From Aquibacillus albus (GTDB taxonomy: Bacteria > Bacillota > Bacilli > Bacillales > Amphibacillaceae): a stretch of 64,000 nucleotides of DNA. The stretch is taken from NCBI RefSeq assembly GCF_016908325.1, contig NZ_JAFBDR010000001.1, positions 248,001 to 312,000 of the forward strand, given 5' to 3'. Made by a program: the position numbers and the translations under genes. A model generated the notes under the pieces. The model was given only the letters and a program-made list of their open reading frames with translations. It had not been told where the DNA came from and did not search any database. Each line of letters starts with the position of its first letter. Positions within the stretch are counted from its first letter, which is position 1. Shown here one piece after another: positions 35,522-44,302 of this stretch.

Positions 35522-36618
35522 AACAAACGGTAGTAATAGCGGGCTTAGGCTTAATTGGAGGCTCGTTGGCAATTAATTTGAAACAGACGACGGACCATCA
35601 CCTTATTGGCGTTGATGTGAACAAAAAAACACTAGACTATTGTTTGATGAATGGGATTGTCGATAAAGCAACGACAGATTTTGTTTCGGCTGTAGTAGAA
35701 GCTGATTTTTGTATTATTGCAGCACCTGTTTCAAAGGCAATTGAACTAGTCGATCAACTTAAAAACATTGAATTTAAAAAGCCTATTATTATTTCTGATG
35801 TGTCGTCAGTCAAATCACCAGTAATGGATGCTGCTCGAAGTTTACCTTCAGAATTTGTTACTTTTATTGGCGGGCACCCGATGGCAGGATCCCACAAGAA
35901 AGGAATTACTGCAGCAAAAGGGCATCTTTTTGAAAATGCTATTTATGTTTTAACTCCTTTTGAACCCTGTTTAGAAGAAAAGGTTGAGGCTTTGAAAGAA
36001 TTATTAAGAGGAACAAACAGTAATTTTCTTATTTTAGAGCCAAAAGAACATGATGAAATGACTAGTGTTATTTCACATTTTCCACACCTAATAGCTTCTT
36101 CACTTGTTCACCAAGCAAAAAATTGGCAGGAAACCCATGCTTACATTCCGACATTAGCTGCTGGAGGATTCCGTGATATTACACGTATCGCATCAAGTAA
36201 CCCGGGAATGTGGCAAGATATCTTTTTTCATAATCGAAAAGGCATGAGTCATCTGCTTTCAGATTGGATAACGGAAATGAAAGAGTTAAAAAATTTGCTG
36301 GATACTGGTGATAAGGTGTCAATGTATCACTATCTTGAACAAGCGAAAGAATATCGGGATGGATTAGATAGTAAAAAGAAGGGTGCTATCCCTGCTTTTT
36401 ATGATTTATATGTTGATATATTTGACCAACCTGGAGCACTATTACAAGTAGTTGAATTATTGGCAAAAGCTGAGATTAGTATAAATAATATAGAAATATT
36501 AGAAATTCGCGAAGGAATTACTGGTGTACTACGGTTGAGTTTTAAAGATAAAAAAGATCAGAAAAGAAGTAAAGAAATTCTTGATACCAAAGGGTATGAA
36601 ACAATGATTGAAGAATAA
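35518..36618 (+). CDS. tyrA: Prephenate dehydrogenase TyrA
   Basis: A 366-residue NAD-dependent enzyme making 4-hydroxyphenylpyruvate for tyrosine. Rossmann motif VIAGLGLIGGSLAINL at the N-terminus, catalytic region GGHPMAGSHKKG, and a C-terminal ACT domain from about residue 297 (VDIFDQPGALLQVVELLAKA) that likely mediates feedback control by tyrosine. TTG 35518 overlaps the hisC stop (TTGA) and has AGAAGGGG upstream. Confidence 0.96.
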   Translation: MKQTVVIAGLGLIGGSLAINLKQTTDHHLIGVDVNKKTLDYCLMNGIVDKATTDFVSAVVEADFCIIAAPVSKAIELVDQLKNIEFKKPIIISDVSSVKSPVMDAARSLPSEFVTFIGGHPMAGSHKKGITAAKGHLFENAIYVLTPFEPCLEEKVEALKELLRGTNSNFLILEPKEHDEMTSVISHFPHLIASSLVHQAKNWQETHAYIPTLAAGGFRDITRIASSNPGMWQDIFFHNRKGMSHLLSDWITEMKELKNLLDTGDKVSMYHYLEQAKEYRDGLDSKKKGAIPAFYDLYVDIFDQPGALLQVVELLAKAEISINNIEILEIREGITGVLRLSFKDKKDQKRSKEILDTKGYETMIEE

Positions 36619-36630
36619 GAGGTGTTTCGA

Positions 36631-37923
36631 GTGACCGAGAAATTATTAACCCCTATAAGCAGTTCTTTACAAGGTGAACTGCATGTACCAGGTGATAAAT
36701 CTATCTCCCATCGTGCTATTATTTTTGGTTCCTTAGCATCAGGAACAACAAAAGTAACACATTTTTTAGACGGGGAAGACTGTTTACGAACTATTGCTGC
36801 TTTTCAAGCAATGGGAGTAAATATTGAAAAACAAGGCCAAACGGTTTTGATTGATGGTAAAGGTGTAAAGGAATTAAAAGAACCTCTAGAACCAATAAAC
36901 CTTGGAAATTCCGGTACTACAGCAAGATTATTATTGGGTGTATTAGCTGGATTACCTTATCATTTCACGCTATATGGTGATGAATCTCTTACAAAACGAC
37001 CGATGGATCGAATTGCAGTTCCCTTAAAGCAAATGGGTGCTGTCATTGATGGCCGAGAAAACGGCAAATACCTACCTATTTCGGTTAGAGGTGGAAACCT
37101 CAAAAGCATATCATTTGAAACACCTGTAAAAAGTGCTCAAGTAAAATCAGGGGTTTTATTAGCAGGTCTTATGGCAGACGGGTGGACAACCGTTACAGAA
37201 AAAACGACAACAAGAGACCATACTGAAAATATGTTAGAAGCATTTGGTGGAAAAATAAAAAAACAGTCAGGAACAATTACTATTGAAGGAAAACAATCGT
37301 TAATAGGGACAGACATTCATGTTCCGGGCGATATTTCATCCGCTGCTTTCTTTTTGATCGCAGCTGCTATTGTTCCAGGCAGCAGCTTAACCTTAAAGGA
37401 TGTGGGATTAAATCCAACAAGAACAGGCATATTAGATGTGTTACATGCAATGGGTGCTGCAATCCAAGTTGTTGAAGAAAGAACAATTGGTGGAGAACCT
37501 GTAGGATCTATCACAGTCAGTTATTCGCCTGTTAAAGGCATCGATATTAACGGGGAAATTATTCCTAGAATTATCGATGAAATTCCTATTATTGCATTAT
37601 TAGCAACACAAGCCGAAGGAGAGACAATTATTCGGGACGCAGAGGAGTTACGCTACAAAGAAACAGATCGAATTGAGTCAGTTGTCCAAACATTAAAAGC
37701 AATAGGTGCGGATATTGAAGGAACAAAAGATGGAATGATTATTAAAGGTAATAGCAGCATAGATGGGGGAGTGGCTGATTCTTTTGGTGATCACCGGATT
37801 GGAATGATGATTGCAGTTGCGTCATTAATATCAAGTCAACCAATTACACTAAAAAACCCGGGATGCATCGCTATTTCTTACCCGGAATTCTTTTCAGATT
37901 TAAAAAAAATTATCGTTGAATAA
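36631..37923 (+). CDS. aroE: 5-enolpyruvylshikimate-3-phosphate synthase (AroE in Bacillus, AroA elsewhere)
   Basis: A 430-residue enzyme joining phosphoenolpyruvate to shikimate-3-phosphate. GELHVPGDKSISHRAIIFG, LGNSGTTARLLLG, and RDAEELRYKETDRIES with the catalytic residues are complete. LGNSGTTARL with alanine in the second glycine position of the usual LGNAGTAMRP block marks a class II, Gram-positive-type enzyme (inference). GTG 36631 follows AAGAGGTG by 7 bases; a GTG at 36622 lies inside that site. Last of the six-gene aromatic cluster. Confidence 0.95.
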   Translation: MTEKLLTPISSSLQGELHVPGDKSISHRAIIFGSLASGTTKVTHFLDGEDCLRTIAAFQAMGVNIEKQGQTVLIDGKGVKELKEPLEPINLGNSGTTARLLLGVLAGLPYHFTLYGDESLTKRPMDRIAVPLKQMGAVIDGRENGKYLPISVRGGNLKSISFETPVKSAQVKSGVLLAGLMADGWTTVTEKTTTRDHTENMLEAFGGKIKKQSGTITIEGKQSLIGTDIHVPGDISSAAFFLIAAAIVPGSSLTLKDVGLNPTRTGILDVLHAMGAAIQVVEERTIGGEPVGSITVSYSPVKGIDINGEIIPRIIDEIPIIALLATQAEGETIIRDAEELRYKETDRIESVVQTLKAIGADIEGTKDGMIIKGNSSIDGGVADSFGDHRIGMMIAVASLISSQPITLKNPGCIAISYPEFFSDLKKIIVE

Positions 37924-37980
37924 TCATAGTAAGGAGAAACCCTTCATACCTTGTACAAAATCCAAAAGGGGGATCAAGGT

Positions 37981-38865
37981 ATGGGGGGTTATTATTTTTA
38001 TAACGATTATGTTTATAATGATGGGAAATGGACATCAAAATGTATACAAATTCAAGATGGGAAATTCGCTAGGGACTTGAAAGGATCAGCAAATATTAAA
38101 CAAATGGAAACTGATCAATTTTGGGTTGGCCCAGGCAAGGTATACGTAGATGTAGAAATGCCTCTTTTCAAAGCAAATGATAAAGAACGCATTGTAAAAC
38201 AATATATTTATCGGGGATGCACGTTACTTTTATGTCAATTACCAATAAAAAGTAAAAATAATTTCGAGCAAATATTTTATCATTTTCGAGACGCCTTAGA
38301 CGGTTTACCAATTGATTATATGATTGTACCTAAGATACCTTCTACTATTATAAGTCCAGAACATGTTCGCTTTTTTGGTAGAAAAAAAATGCCTTTTCTT
38401 ATCTTAAATCTACAAAACATGGAAGATTTGTTTCGAATAAGTTGGGAGTGGATGGAGCAATCTCAATCCTTTTCACGAATTCCAATTTTAATTGATACGA
38501 GCGCATTAGAAAAAAAACAGGATGAGGCTGAATCAACATGGAGAAACTTGAGTGAAGCTTTTATGGTTCGAACATTACCTGAAAAATTATCTGAGTTTCC
38601 TTTATCAAAAGAATCACTTCGTTTAACAGGAATTTCACCTTACAAAGGCGAAATACTTCCAAATGGATTTGCGGATTATAATCTATTTGATCTAGAAAAA
38701 ATCCCATCGATTGATGAATGTTCTAAAGTTAGATATCATAAAGCTATTCCATTAGTGACAGTTATGAATGGAAATATTATAAAGAGTGACTATCTCATTA
38801 ATGATAATCTCAATAAGGGTAACTTTAGAGAAATTTCTATTCCTAGCCATTTTTTAATGGTTTAA
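37981..38865 (+). CDS. Amidohydrolase-like protein without metal ligands, function unknown
   Basis: A 294-residue cytoplasmic protein I do not recognise by name. Both ends resemble the composite beta-sandwich of dihydroorotase/hydantoinase-type amidohydrolases. At the N-terminus, IQIQDGKFARDL and WVGPGKVYVDVEMPLF correspond to the IxDGxI and VxPGxVDxHxH strands; YIYRGCTLLLCQLP corresponds to the AAxGGxTTxxxMP block. At the C-terminus, GISPYKGEILPNGFADYNLFD and VTVMNGNIIKS fit the KGxIxxGxxADLxxxD and VNGxxV strands. The HxH pair is replaced (VEM) and no other histidine or lysine ligand set is evident; the barrel is shortened. ATG 37981 follows AAGGGGG by 7 bases. It lies between aroE and ypiA, where B. 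subtilis has no gene. Confidence 0.75.
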   Translation: MGGYYFYNDYVYNDGKWTSKCIQIQDGKFARDLKGSANIKQMETDQFWVGPGKVYVDVEMPLFKANDKERIVKQYIYRGCTLLLCQLPIKSKNNFEQIFYHFRDALDGLPIDYMIVPKIPSTIISPEHVRFFGRKKMPFLILNLQNMEDLFRISWEWMEQSQSFSRIPILIDTSALEKKQDEAESTWRNLSEAFMVRTLPEKLSEFPLSKESLRLTGISPYKGEILPNGFADYNLFDLEKIPSIDECSKVRYHKAIPLVTVMNGNIIKSDYLINDNLNKGNFREISIPSHFLMV

Positions 38866-38916
38866 CGAAGAGCTAAAAAGTGTTCCAGCAAGTTAGGAAG
38901 AAAGGGTGTCCGAATC

Positions 38917-40182
38917 ATGGAGGAAATTCATCAAGCAATCAAATTAATGGAACAAGAACGTACGGAAGAAGCAATAGATACATTAGAGAGCTTTTTACCA
39001 CAAGCAAATGAAGAGGAAAAATTTACAATTGCTGAACTTTATATGCAGTGGGGAATGTTAGAGGAAGCTAAATTTATATTAATAGAATTGTCTCAACAAC
39101 ATCCGAATGAAGCTGAATTAAAAATTATGCTTGCTGAGATTTATATTGATTTAGAAGATGACGAAGCAGCAATGAATATATTGAATCGATTTTCACCAAA
39201 TGATGAGGGGTATTTAGAGGTGTTAATTCAATTAGCTGATTTATACCAAGCTCAAGGATTATATGAAGTAGCAGAGCAAAAATTATTAGAAGCAAAAAAC
39301 ATGGATCCAATGGAATATTTAATTGATTTTGCTTTAGGTGAATTAGCTTTTTCGAATGGAGAATATCAGAAGTCAATCCCTTATTATGAAAAAGTTTTAC
39401 TAGATCGCCCCCAAATTGCTGATGTGGATGTTAGCATTCGTTTAGCTGAGGCTTATGCGTCAACTGGTGATTTCGAACAAGCGCTTGAATTTTACCAAGA
39501 ATCTGGGCATGATGATGCGGACATTCTGTTTCGCTATGGGTTTATTGCATTTAAAGGTGATCGCTTAGATATTTCTATTAAGGTTTGGGAACAATTAATT
39601 GAAAATGACCCCTATTATCATTCGGTTTATTATTTCCTTGCACAAGCTTATGACAACGAAGGAATGGTAAACGAAGCTTACGAAACAGCAAAAAAAGGAT
39701 TAAACTACGATGACTTTAACAAGGAACTGTACTACTTGACTGGTGTTCTTGCTCATCGACTAGGAAATCAAGAAGAGAGCTTTCAATTAATTAAAAAAGC
39801 TGTTTCAATAGATCCAGGCTATTTAGAGGCAGTTTTATTTTTAATTGAAAATTATAAACAAGCCCAAAATGATCAAGCAATTATTGAGTTGTTAACACAT
39901 TTAATTGAACTGGGAGAAGAGGATGGATACTATAAGTGGGAGTTAGCAAAGGCATATAAAGAAACAGAATCTTTTAATGATGCATTAAACATGTATAGCG
40001 ATGCATATAATAATTTTAAAGAAGATTCAGATTTTCTGAAAGAATATGGTCATTTTCTTGTAGAAGAAGGGAGGATCGAAGAAGCAATTAAAATTCTTTC
40101 CCAATATCTCCACTTAGAGCCAGCAGACAATGAAATCGAAGAATTTATTAGTCGCTTGAAGCAAAACGACGATTGGATGTAA
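38917..40182 (+). CDS. ypiA: Tetratricopeptide-repeat protein YpiA
   Basis: A 421-residue cytoplasmic protein built of about ten TPR or TPR-like helix pairs (for example YLEVLIQLADLYQAQGLYEV and FRYGFIAFKGDRLDISIKV), a protein-protein scaffold. Ortholog of B. subtilis YpiA by order aroE-ypiA-ypiB. The product of the next gene, YpiB/ReoY, is an adaptor of ClpCP proteolysis in Listeria, so YpiA may take part in the same regulation (inference). ATG 38917, GAAAGGGTG upstream. Confidence 0.88.
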   Translation: MEEIHQAIKLMEQERTEEAIDTLESFLPQANEEEKFTIAELYMQWGMLEEAKFILIELSQQHPNEAELKIMLAEIYIDLEDDEAAMNILNRFSPNDEGYLEVLIQLADLYQAQGLYEVAEQKLLEAKNMDPMEYLIDFALGELAFSNGEYQKSIPYYEKVLLDRPQIADVDVSIRLAEAYASTGDFEQALEFYQESGHDDADILFRYGFIAFKGDRLDISIKVWEQLIENDPYYHSVYYFLAQAYDNEGMVNEAYETAKKGLNYDDFNKELYYLTGVLAHRLGNQEESFQLIKKAVSIDPGYLEAVLFLIENYKQAQNDQAIIELLTHLIELGEEDGYYKWELAKAYKETESFNDALNMYSDAYNNFKEDSDFLKEYGHFLVEEGRIEEAIKILSQYLHLEPADNEIEEFISRLKQNDDWM

Positions 40183-40280
40183 AGGTATAGAATGATAAAG
40201 CTGAGTTACACCTCAAATTATTTGATCGGATTGAATACAAAGGCTATATAGTCTCTTTTAATTAGGAGGGGACAGAAACT

Positions 40281-40862
40281 TTGAATACGTCTGTTTCAGT
40301 AAAAGATAAAAAGGAGTTTATTCGTTGGTTCTTAAGTAATTATCAATTAAAGAAAAGAGAAAGTGTATGGATATTAAATTACTTAATTAATCATGATAAT
40401 TTGTTGAGCAGAGTGCATTTCATAAGAGAAGCACGGTATTGCCCCAGAGGAATTGTCATATCAACCCATTGTTCGAAGGATGTCCCATTTCGCTTTTACA
40501 AAAACCACATTGTTACTACCGATGCTGAGAAATCCTTTCATGATATTCGTCTAAACAAAAATGAACCCATTTATATACAATTAAGCTTTAAAAATTCAAA
40601 TCAATGTCCAGCATACGTAGCGGTTTTGGAGGACAATCCATTTTTACCTGATGATTTCTTTATCACCAAAAAAGAAAAAAATATTGCAAAAGATGTTTTA
40701 AATATATCATTGTTTAACTATCAAAAAAAACAGCTACAACGTAAGATTGATCAAGCACTTGATGATCGTAATTTAGATGCTTTTAATACTTATTCAGAGC
40801 AACTACAAGAACTTGAAATACAATTTAGTGATAAAATTGACCTTTCTAAGTTTAGTAATTAA
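40281..40862 (+). CDS. ypiB: YpiB/ReoY, UPF0302 and IDEAL-domain protein
   Basis: A 193-residue protein. The N-terminal UPF0302 domain (KEFIRWFLSNYQLKKRE, then WILNYLINHDNLLSRVHF) is followed by a C-terminal IDEAL helix (RKIDQALDDRNLDAFNTYS). The Listeria homologue ReoY, with ReoM, presents MurA (UDP-GlcNAc enolpyruvyl transferase) to ClpCP, tuning peptidoglycan precursor supply. TTG 40281 is preceded by AGGAGGGGA. Followed by a strong terminator, so ypiF is separate. Confidence 0.9.
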   Translation: MNTSVSVKDKKEFIRWFLSNYQLKKRESVWILNYLINHDNLLSRVHFIREARYCPRGIVISTHCSKDVPFRFYKNHIVTTDAEKSFHDIRLNKNEPIYIQLSFKNSNQCPAYVAVLEDNPFLPDDFFITKKEKNIAKDVLNISLFNYQKKQLQRKIDQALDDRNLDAFNTYSEQLQELEIQFSDKIDLSKFSN

Positions 40863-40883
40863 TCTGTTATATAATTCATAATG

Positions 40884-40921
40884 AAACGAATTTCACCAGT
40901 TTTCGTGAAATTCGTTTTTTA
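40884..40921 (+). terminator. Rho-independent terminator of ypiA-ypiB
   Basis: Perfect 13-bp stem AAACGAATTTCAC (40884-40896) and GTGAAATTCGTTT (40905-40917), 8-base loop, followed by T. Confidence 0.94.
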
Positions 40922-40975
40922 TTATGATAAATTTAGTAAAATAGAGAAATAATTAGGAAAGGTTGGATAGTTTCA

Positions 40976-41434
40976 ATGAAATGGAACAAAATAGACATAA
41001 CGAGATATTTAGGAGCACAAGAATATATAGATACGTTACTAATTCCTTTAGTACCAATTGCACTTGAGGATAGTGAACAAATGAATCAAGTTGTGTCTCA
41101 ACACGACCTTATTCAGGCTTTTAGTAATGAAGTGGAAAAAGATTTTACAGGCAGGATTTTTTTGTTACCTACATATACCTATTTGTTTACAACAGATAGA
41201 GAACAGGAGTTACCCCGCTTAAATGAGTGGATTAATCAATCACAACATAGGCCTTTTAAGCATATTTTCCTGTTTACCTTCGATCATCATTGGAAAAAGC
41301 ACGAATCAAAGTTAAAAGGTAACCTGCTGTGGTTTCCTGCTATTCAATCTGGAGATTTACATTCTAACGAAACACAAAAGGTTATTAAGGATCAAGTAAA
41401 ACATGTAAAAGAATTGGTTAGATCATACTGGTGA
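40976..41434 (+). CDS. ypiF: YpiF (DUF2487) protein
   Basis: A 152-residue soluble protein with no known function, placed directly before qcrA as in B. subtilis, where YpiF belongs to DUF2487. It starts MKWNKIDITRYLGAQEYIDT and includes LIPLVPIALEDSEQM and FLFTFDHHWKKHESKLKG. AGGAAAGG precedes ATG 40976. Its regular association with qcrABC suggests, but does not show, a link to the bc complex. A good promoter for qcrA lies just after its stop. Confidence 0.85.
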   Translation: MKWNKIDITRYLGAQEYIDTLLIPLVPIALEDSEQMNQVVSQHDLIQAFSNEVEKDFTGRIFLLPTYTYLFTTDREQELPRLNEWINQSQHRPFKHIFLFTFDHHWKKHESKLKGNLLWFPAIQSGDLHSNETQKVIKDQVKHVKELVRSYW

Positions 41435-41463
41435 AAAATAGTGAACGTTACTGGTGAATTTTA

Positions 41464-41492
41464 TTGACCGAACAAATAGTTTGCGCTATCAT
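41464..41492 (+). promoter_or_regulatory. Sigma-A promoter of qcrABC
   Basis: TTGACC (41464-41469), exact 17-base spacer, TATCAT (41487-41492): five of six matches in both boxes. The leader to qcrA would be about 63 bases. Confidence 0.75.
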
Positions 41493-41529
41493 GGTAATGT
41501 CCTAGTAAACTGTGAGAAAAATTACCATG
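41490..41529. promoter_or_regulatory. Inverted repeat across the qcrA promoter and leader
   Basis: Perfect 9-base inverted repeats CATGGTAAT (41490-41498) and ATTACCATG (41521-41529). The left arm overlaps the last three bases of the -10 box and the probable start of transcription. It could be an operator or a 5' mRNA hairpin. Confidence 0.5.
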
Positions 41530-41561
41530 TAGGCTGTAATATGCACAGAGGGGGGTAAAAG

Positions 41562-42071
41562 ATGAGTGAAAAAAAACAACAAGTATCCCGTCGCCAGTTC
41601 TTAAACTATACACTGACAGGTGTGGGGGGGTTTATGGCAGCTGGAATGCTTGCACCAATGGTTCGATTTGCTATAGATCCAGTTCTTCAAACACATGCTC
41701 GAGGTGAGTATAAGGCTGTAGCCGAAGTGGACGAGATAACTACAGAACCACAGCGCTTTGACTGGACTATTGACCAGGTTGATGCGTGGTATGAATCTGA
41801 AGTAACAAAAAGTGCATGGGTATATAAAGATGAAAAGGATGACATTATAGCGCTTTCTCCAGTATGTAAACATTTAGGTTGTGTTGTATCCTGGGAGGGA
41901 AGTGGCGACTACCCAAACGAGTTCTTTTGTCCATGCCATAATGGTCGTTATTATAAAGACGGTGTAAATGTACCAAACACACCTCCTTCAGCGCCATTAG
42001 ATGTATATGAGCATAGAATTGAAGATGGAACATTATATCTTGGAAATGCAAAACCTAGAGGGGAGGCGTAG
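41562..42071 (+). CDS. qcrA: Menaquinol:cytochrome c reductase Rieske subunit QcrA
   Basis: A 169-residue Rieske iron-sulfur protein of the bc complex. An N-terminal twin-arginine-type signal anchor (SRRQFLNYTLTGVGGFMAAG) holds it in the membrane with the cluster domain outside. The 2Fe-2S ligands are in CKHLGC and CPCHNGRY. A run of seven G (41634-41640) lies in the signal-anchor codons without breaking the frame. GGGGGG ribosome site before ATG 41562. qcrB begins 3 bases after the stop. Confidence 0.96.
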   Translation: MSEKKQQVSRRQFLNYTLTGVGGFMAAGMLAPMVRFAIDPVLQTHARGEYKAVAEVDEITTEPQRFDWTIDQVDAWYESEVTKSAWVYKDEKDDIIALSPVCKHLGCVVSWEGSGDYPNEFFCPCHNGRYYKDGVNVPNTPPSAPLDVYEHRIEDGTLYLGNAKPRGEA

Positions 42072-42074
42072 ACG

Positions 42075-42749
42075 ATGCTGCAAAAAATTTACGACTGGAT
42101 TGACGAACGTGTCGATATTACGCCTTTGTGGCGGGATATAGCAGACCATGAAGTTCCAGAGCACGTCAACCCAGCTCATCACTTTTCAGCTTTTGTATAC
42201 TGTTTTGGTGGTCTGACGTTCTTTGTGACAGTTATTCAAATATTATCAGGGATGTTTTTAACAATGTATTATGTTCCTGATATAGAAAATGCTTGGAGAT
42301 CTGTATATTACTTACAGACTGAAGTCGCTCATGGTCAAATTGTACGAGGTATGCACCACTGGGGTGCTAGTGTTGTTATTGTAATGTTGTTTTTACATAC
42401 ATTGCGAGTGTTTTTCCAGGGAGCATATAAAAAACCACGTGAATTAAACTGGATGGTGGGTGTATCGATTTTCTTTGTTATGCTCGCACTTGGTTTAACT
42501 GGTTATTTATTACCATGGGATAACAAAGCGTATTTTGCAACACAAGTAACATTAGAAATTGCAGAAGGTGTACCTTATATCGGTGAGATGGCCAAGACAT
42601 TACTTTCGGGTGACCCAGAAATTGTTGGTGCACAAACACTCACTCGATTTTTCGCGATACATGTGTTTTTCCTACCAGCAGCTTTATTTGCCTTAATGGG
42701 AGCTCACTTTATCTTAATTCGTAAACAAGGTATTTCAGGTCCACTATAA
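42075..42749 (+). CDS. qcrB: Menaquinol:cytochrome c reductase cytochrome b subunit QcrB
   Basis: A 224-residue cytochrome b6-type subunit with four membrane helices and the haem-ligating histidines (in MHHWGASVVIVMLFLHTLRV and FFAIHVFFLPA with the H pair), and the Qo-site region further on (GDPEIVGAQTLTRF). Exactly the length of B. subtilis QcrB. GAGGGGAGGCG ribosome site overlaps the qcrA stop. It oxidises menaquinol, delivering electrons to the Rieske protein and QcrC. Confidence 0.97.
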   Translation: MLQKIYDWIDERVDITPLWRDIADHEVPEHVNPAHHFSAFVYCFGGLTFFVTVIQILSGMFLTMYYVPDIENAWRSVYYLQTEVAHGQIVRGMHHWGASVVIVMLFLHTLRVFFQGAYKKPRELNWMVGVSIFFVMLALGLTGYLLPWDNKAYFATQVTLEIAEGVPYIGEMAKTLLSGDPEIVGAQTLTRFFAIHVFFLPAALFALMGAHFILIRKQGISGPL

Positions 42750-42777
42750 GATTTGACTGTTTGAAGGAGGGAATGCT

Positions 42778-43554
42778 GTGAAAAAGGGAAAAGGGATGGA
42801 ATTTGTTGGCGATTCCCGTATTACTGCTGATAAGAAGAAATTTATACCTAAAGATTATTCTGAATACCCTGGTAAAACAGAAGCCTTTTGGCCGAACTTT
42901 CTCTTGAAGGAATGGCTTGTTGGGGCTGTGTTTTTAGTTGGATTCTTATGTATGACTGTTGCACACCCAGCACCACTGGAGAAAATGGCTGATCCCACTG
43001 ATGCGGCCTATATACCACTACCAGACTGGTATTTCTTATTCTTATATCAATTACTAAAATATGAATTTGCAAGTGGTCCTTATAACGTGATCGGGGCAAT
43101 TGTTATTCCGGGCCTTGCTTTTGGCGCATTATTTCTCGCGCCGTTTTTGGACACTGGTTCGAAGCGCCGCCCAATTCAACGTCCGATTTCAACAACTCTA
43201 ATGTTTTTGGGAATTATATCTGTCATTTGGCTTACATGGGAAGCGGCTTCTCATGTAGAATGGGAAACACGTGCAGAGGAAAACAAGCCTGTACTAGAGC
43301 AAGAGGTAGATATTAATACGGAAGATCCAGGTTATGCGGTGTACGAACAAAGTTGTATAAGTTGTCATGGAGAAAATCTTCAGGGTGGAGCAGCTGCACC
43401 GTCATTAATTGGTATTGAATATGATGTTGACGAAATAAAAGATATTGCGGTTAATGGAATAAATACAATGCCGGCAGATCAGTTTGAAGGATCAGAAGAA
43501 GAGCTACAACAATTAGCTGAATTTATCGTTTCTGTAAATGAAGAAGCAGAATAA
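42778..43554 (+). CDS. qcrC: Menaquinol:cytochrome c reductase cytochrome b/c subunit QcrC
   Basis: A 258-residue fusion of a subunit IV-like membrane part (three helices, with PDWYFLFLYQLLKYE for the quinol site) and a C-terminal cytochrome c domain outside the membrane, with haem motif CISCH (about residue 198) and axial methionine in INTMPADQ. This fusion is typical of Bacillus bc complexes. GTG 42778 follows GAAGGAGGGA. Terminator follows directly. Confidence 0.96.
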   Translation: MKKGKGMEFVGDSRITADKKKFIPKDYSEYPGKTEAFWPNFLLKEWLVGAVFLVGFLCMTVAHPAPLEKMADPTDAAYIPLPDWYFLFLYQLLKYEFASGPYNVIGAIVIPGLAFGALFLAPFLDTGSKRRPIQRPISTTLMFLGIISVIWLTWEAASHVEWETRAEENKPVLEQEVDINTEDPGYAVYEQSCISCHGENLQGGAAAPSLIGIEYDVDEIKDIAVNGINTMPADQFEGSEEELQQLAEFIVSVNEEAE

Positions 43555-43565
43555 TAATGTTGACT

Positions 43566-43597
43566 CCCCCGTCCGCTATTGATGGACGGGGGTTTCT
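43566..43597 (+). terminator. Rho-independent terminator of qcrABC
   Basis: Perfect 9-bp GC-rich stem CCCCCGTCC (43566-43574) and GGACGGGGG (43584-43592), then TTTC. Confidence 0.9.
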
Positions 43598-43647
43598 TGT
43601 TTCGAAATAAATACAGATGAATTACTTACTAAAGGGGGTTAATACAT

Positions 43648-44235
43648 ATGGTGAAAGGTATCCTGCTTGATCGTAGATTTTTATTTTTATTGTTTATCAT
43701 AAATTTAGCTGGAACCATCTATGGATATATGTGGTATGAAAGTCAATTAGCAATAACCCCATTAAAATTTATACTGTTTGTTCCAGATAGTCCAACAGCT
43801 AGCCTATTCTTTACAATTTTCCTTTTCTTTTATTTATTTGGAAGAAATGTTCCTTATATAGAAGCTTTAGCACTTGTTACATTATTTAAATATGGTATGT
43901 GGGCAGTTGTTATGAATCTTCTTACGCTTAATCTAAATGGTGAGTTGTCATGGTCTGGCTATATGTTAATTGCCTCACATGGCGCGATGGCTATTCAAGG
44001 CTTATTATATGCACCATTTTATCGAATTAAATGGAGGCATATCGTTTTAACAAGTATATGGACGTTACATAATGACATTATTGACTATGTTTTTGGTATG
44101 ATGCCAATTTACTCATCGTTAACAACTTATATGAAAGAAATAGGTTACTTTACTTTTTGGTTAAGCATTTTATCTATTGGAATTGCCTATTGGTTAACGA
44201 TTAGAAAAAGATCAATTGTAAAATATTATTATTAA
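43648..44235 (+). CDS. ypjA: Membrane protein YpjA (DUF1405)
   Basis: A 195-residue polytopic protein with about five or six hydrophobic segments (FLFLLFIINLAGTIYGYMW; SLFFTIFLFFYLFGR; FWLSILSIGIAYWLTI). It matches DUF1405 and the position of B. subtilis YpjA after qcrC. AAAGGGGG precedes ATG 43648. Function unknown; ypjB follows 67 bases later. Confidence 0.85.
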   Translation: MVKGILLDRRFLFLLFIINLAGTIYGYMWYESQLAITPLKFILFVPDSPTASLFFTIFLFFYLFGRNVPYIEALALVTLFKYGMWAVVMNLLTLNLNGELSWSGYMLIASHGAMAIQGLLYAPFYRIKWRHIVLTSIWTLHNDIIDYVFGMMPIYSSLTTYMKEIGYFTFWLSILSIGIAYWLTIRKRSIVKYYY

Positions 44236-44302
44236 AATAAAGGTCTAAACTTGTCTCTTCTCTCATACATATACAAGAGAATCAATGAGAGAGGGGATTT
44301 CT

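Noticed and set aside
41634-41640. Run of seven G in qcrA as a possible frameshift
   Set aside because: The frame is open and intact through the tract and encodes the expected glycines of the signal anchor.
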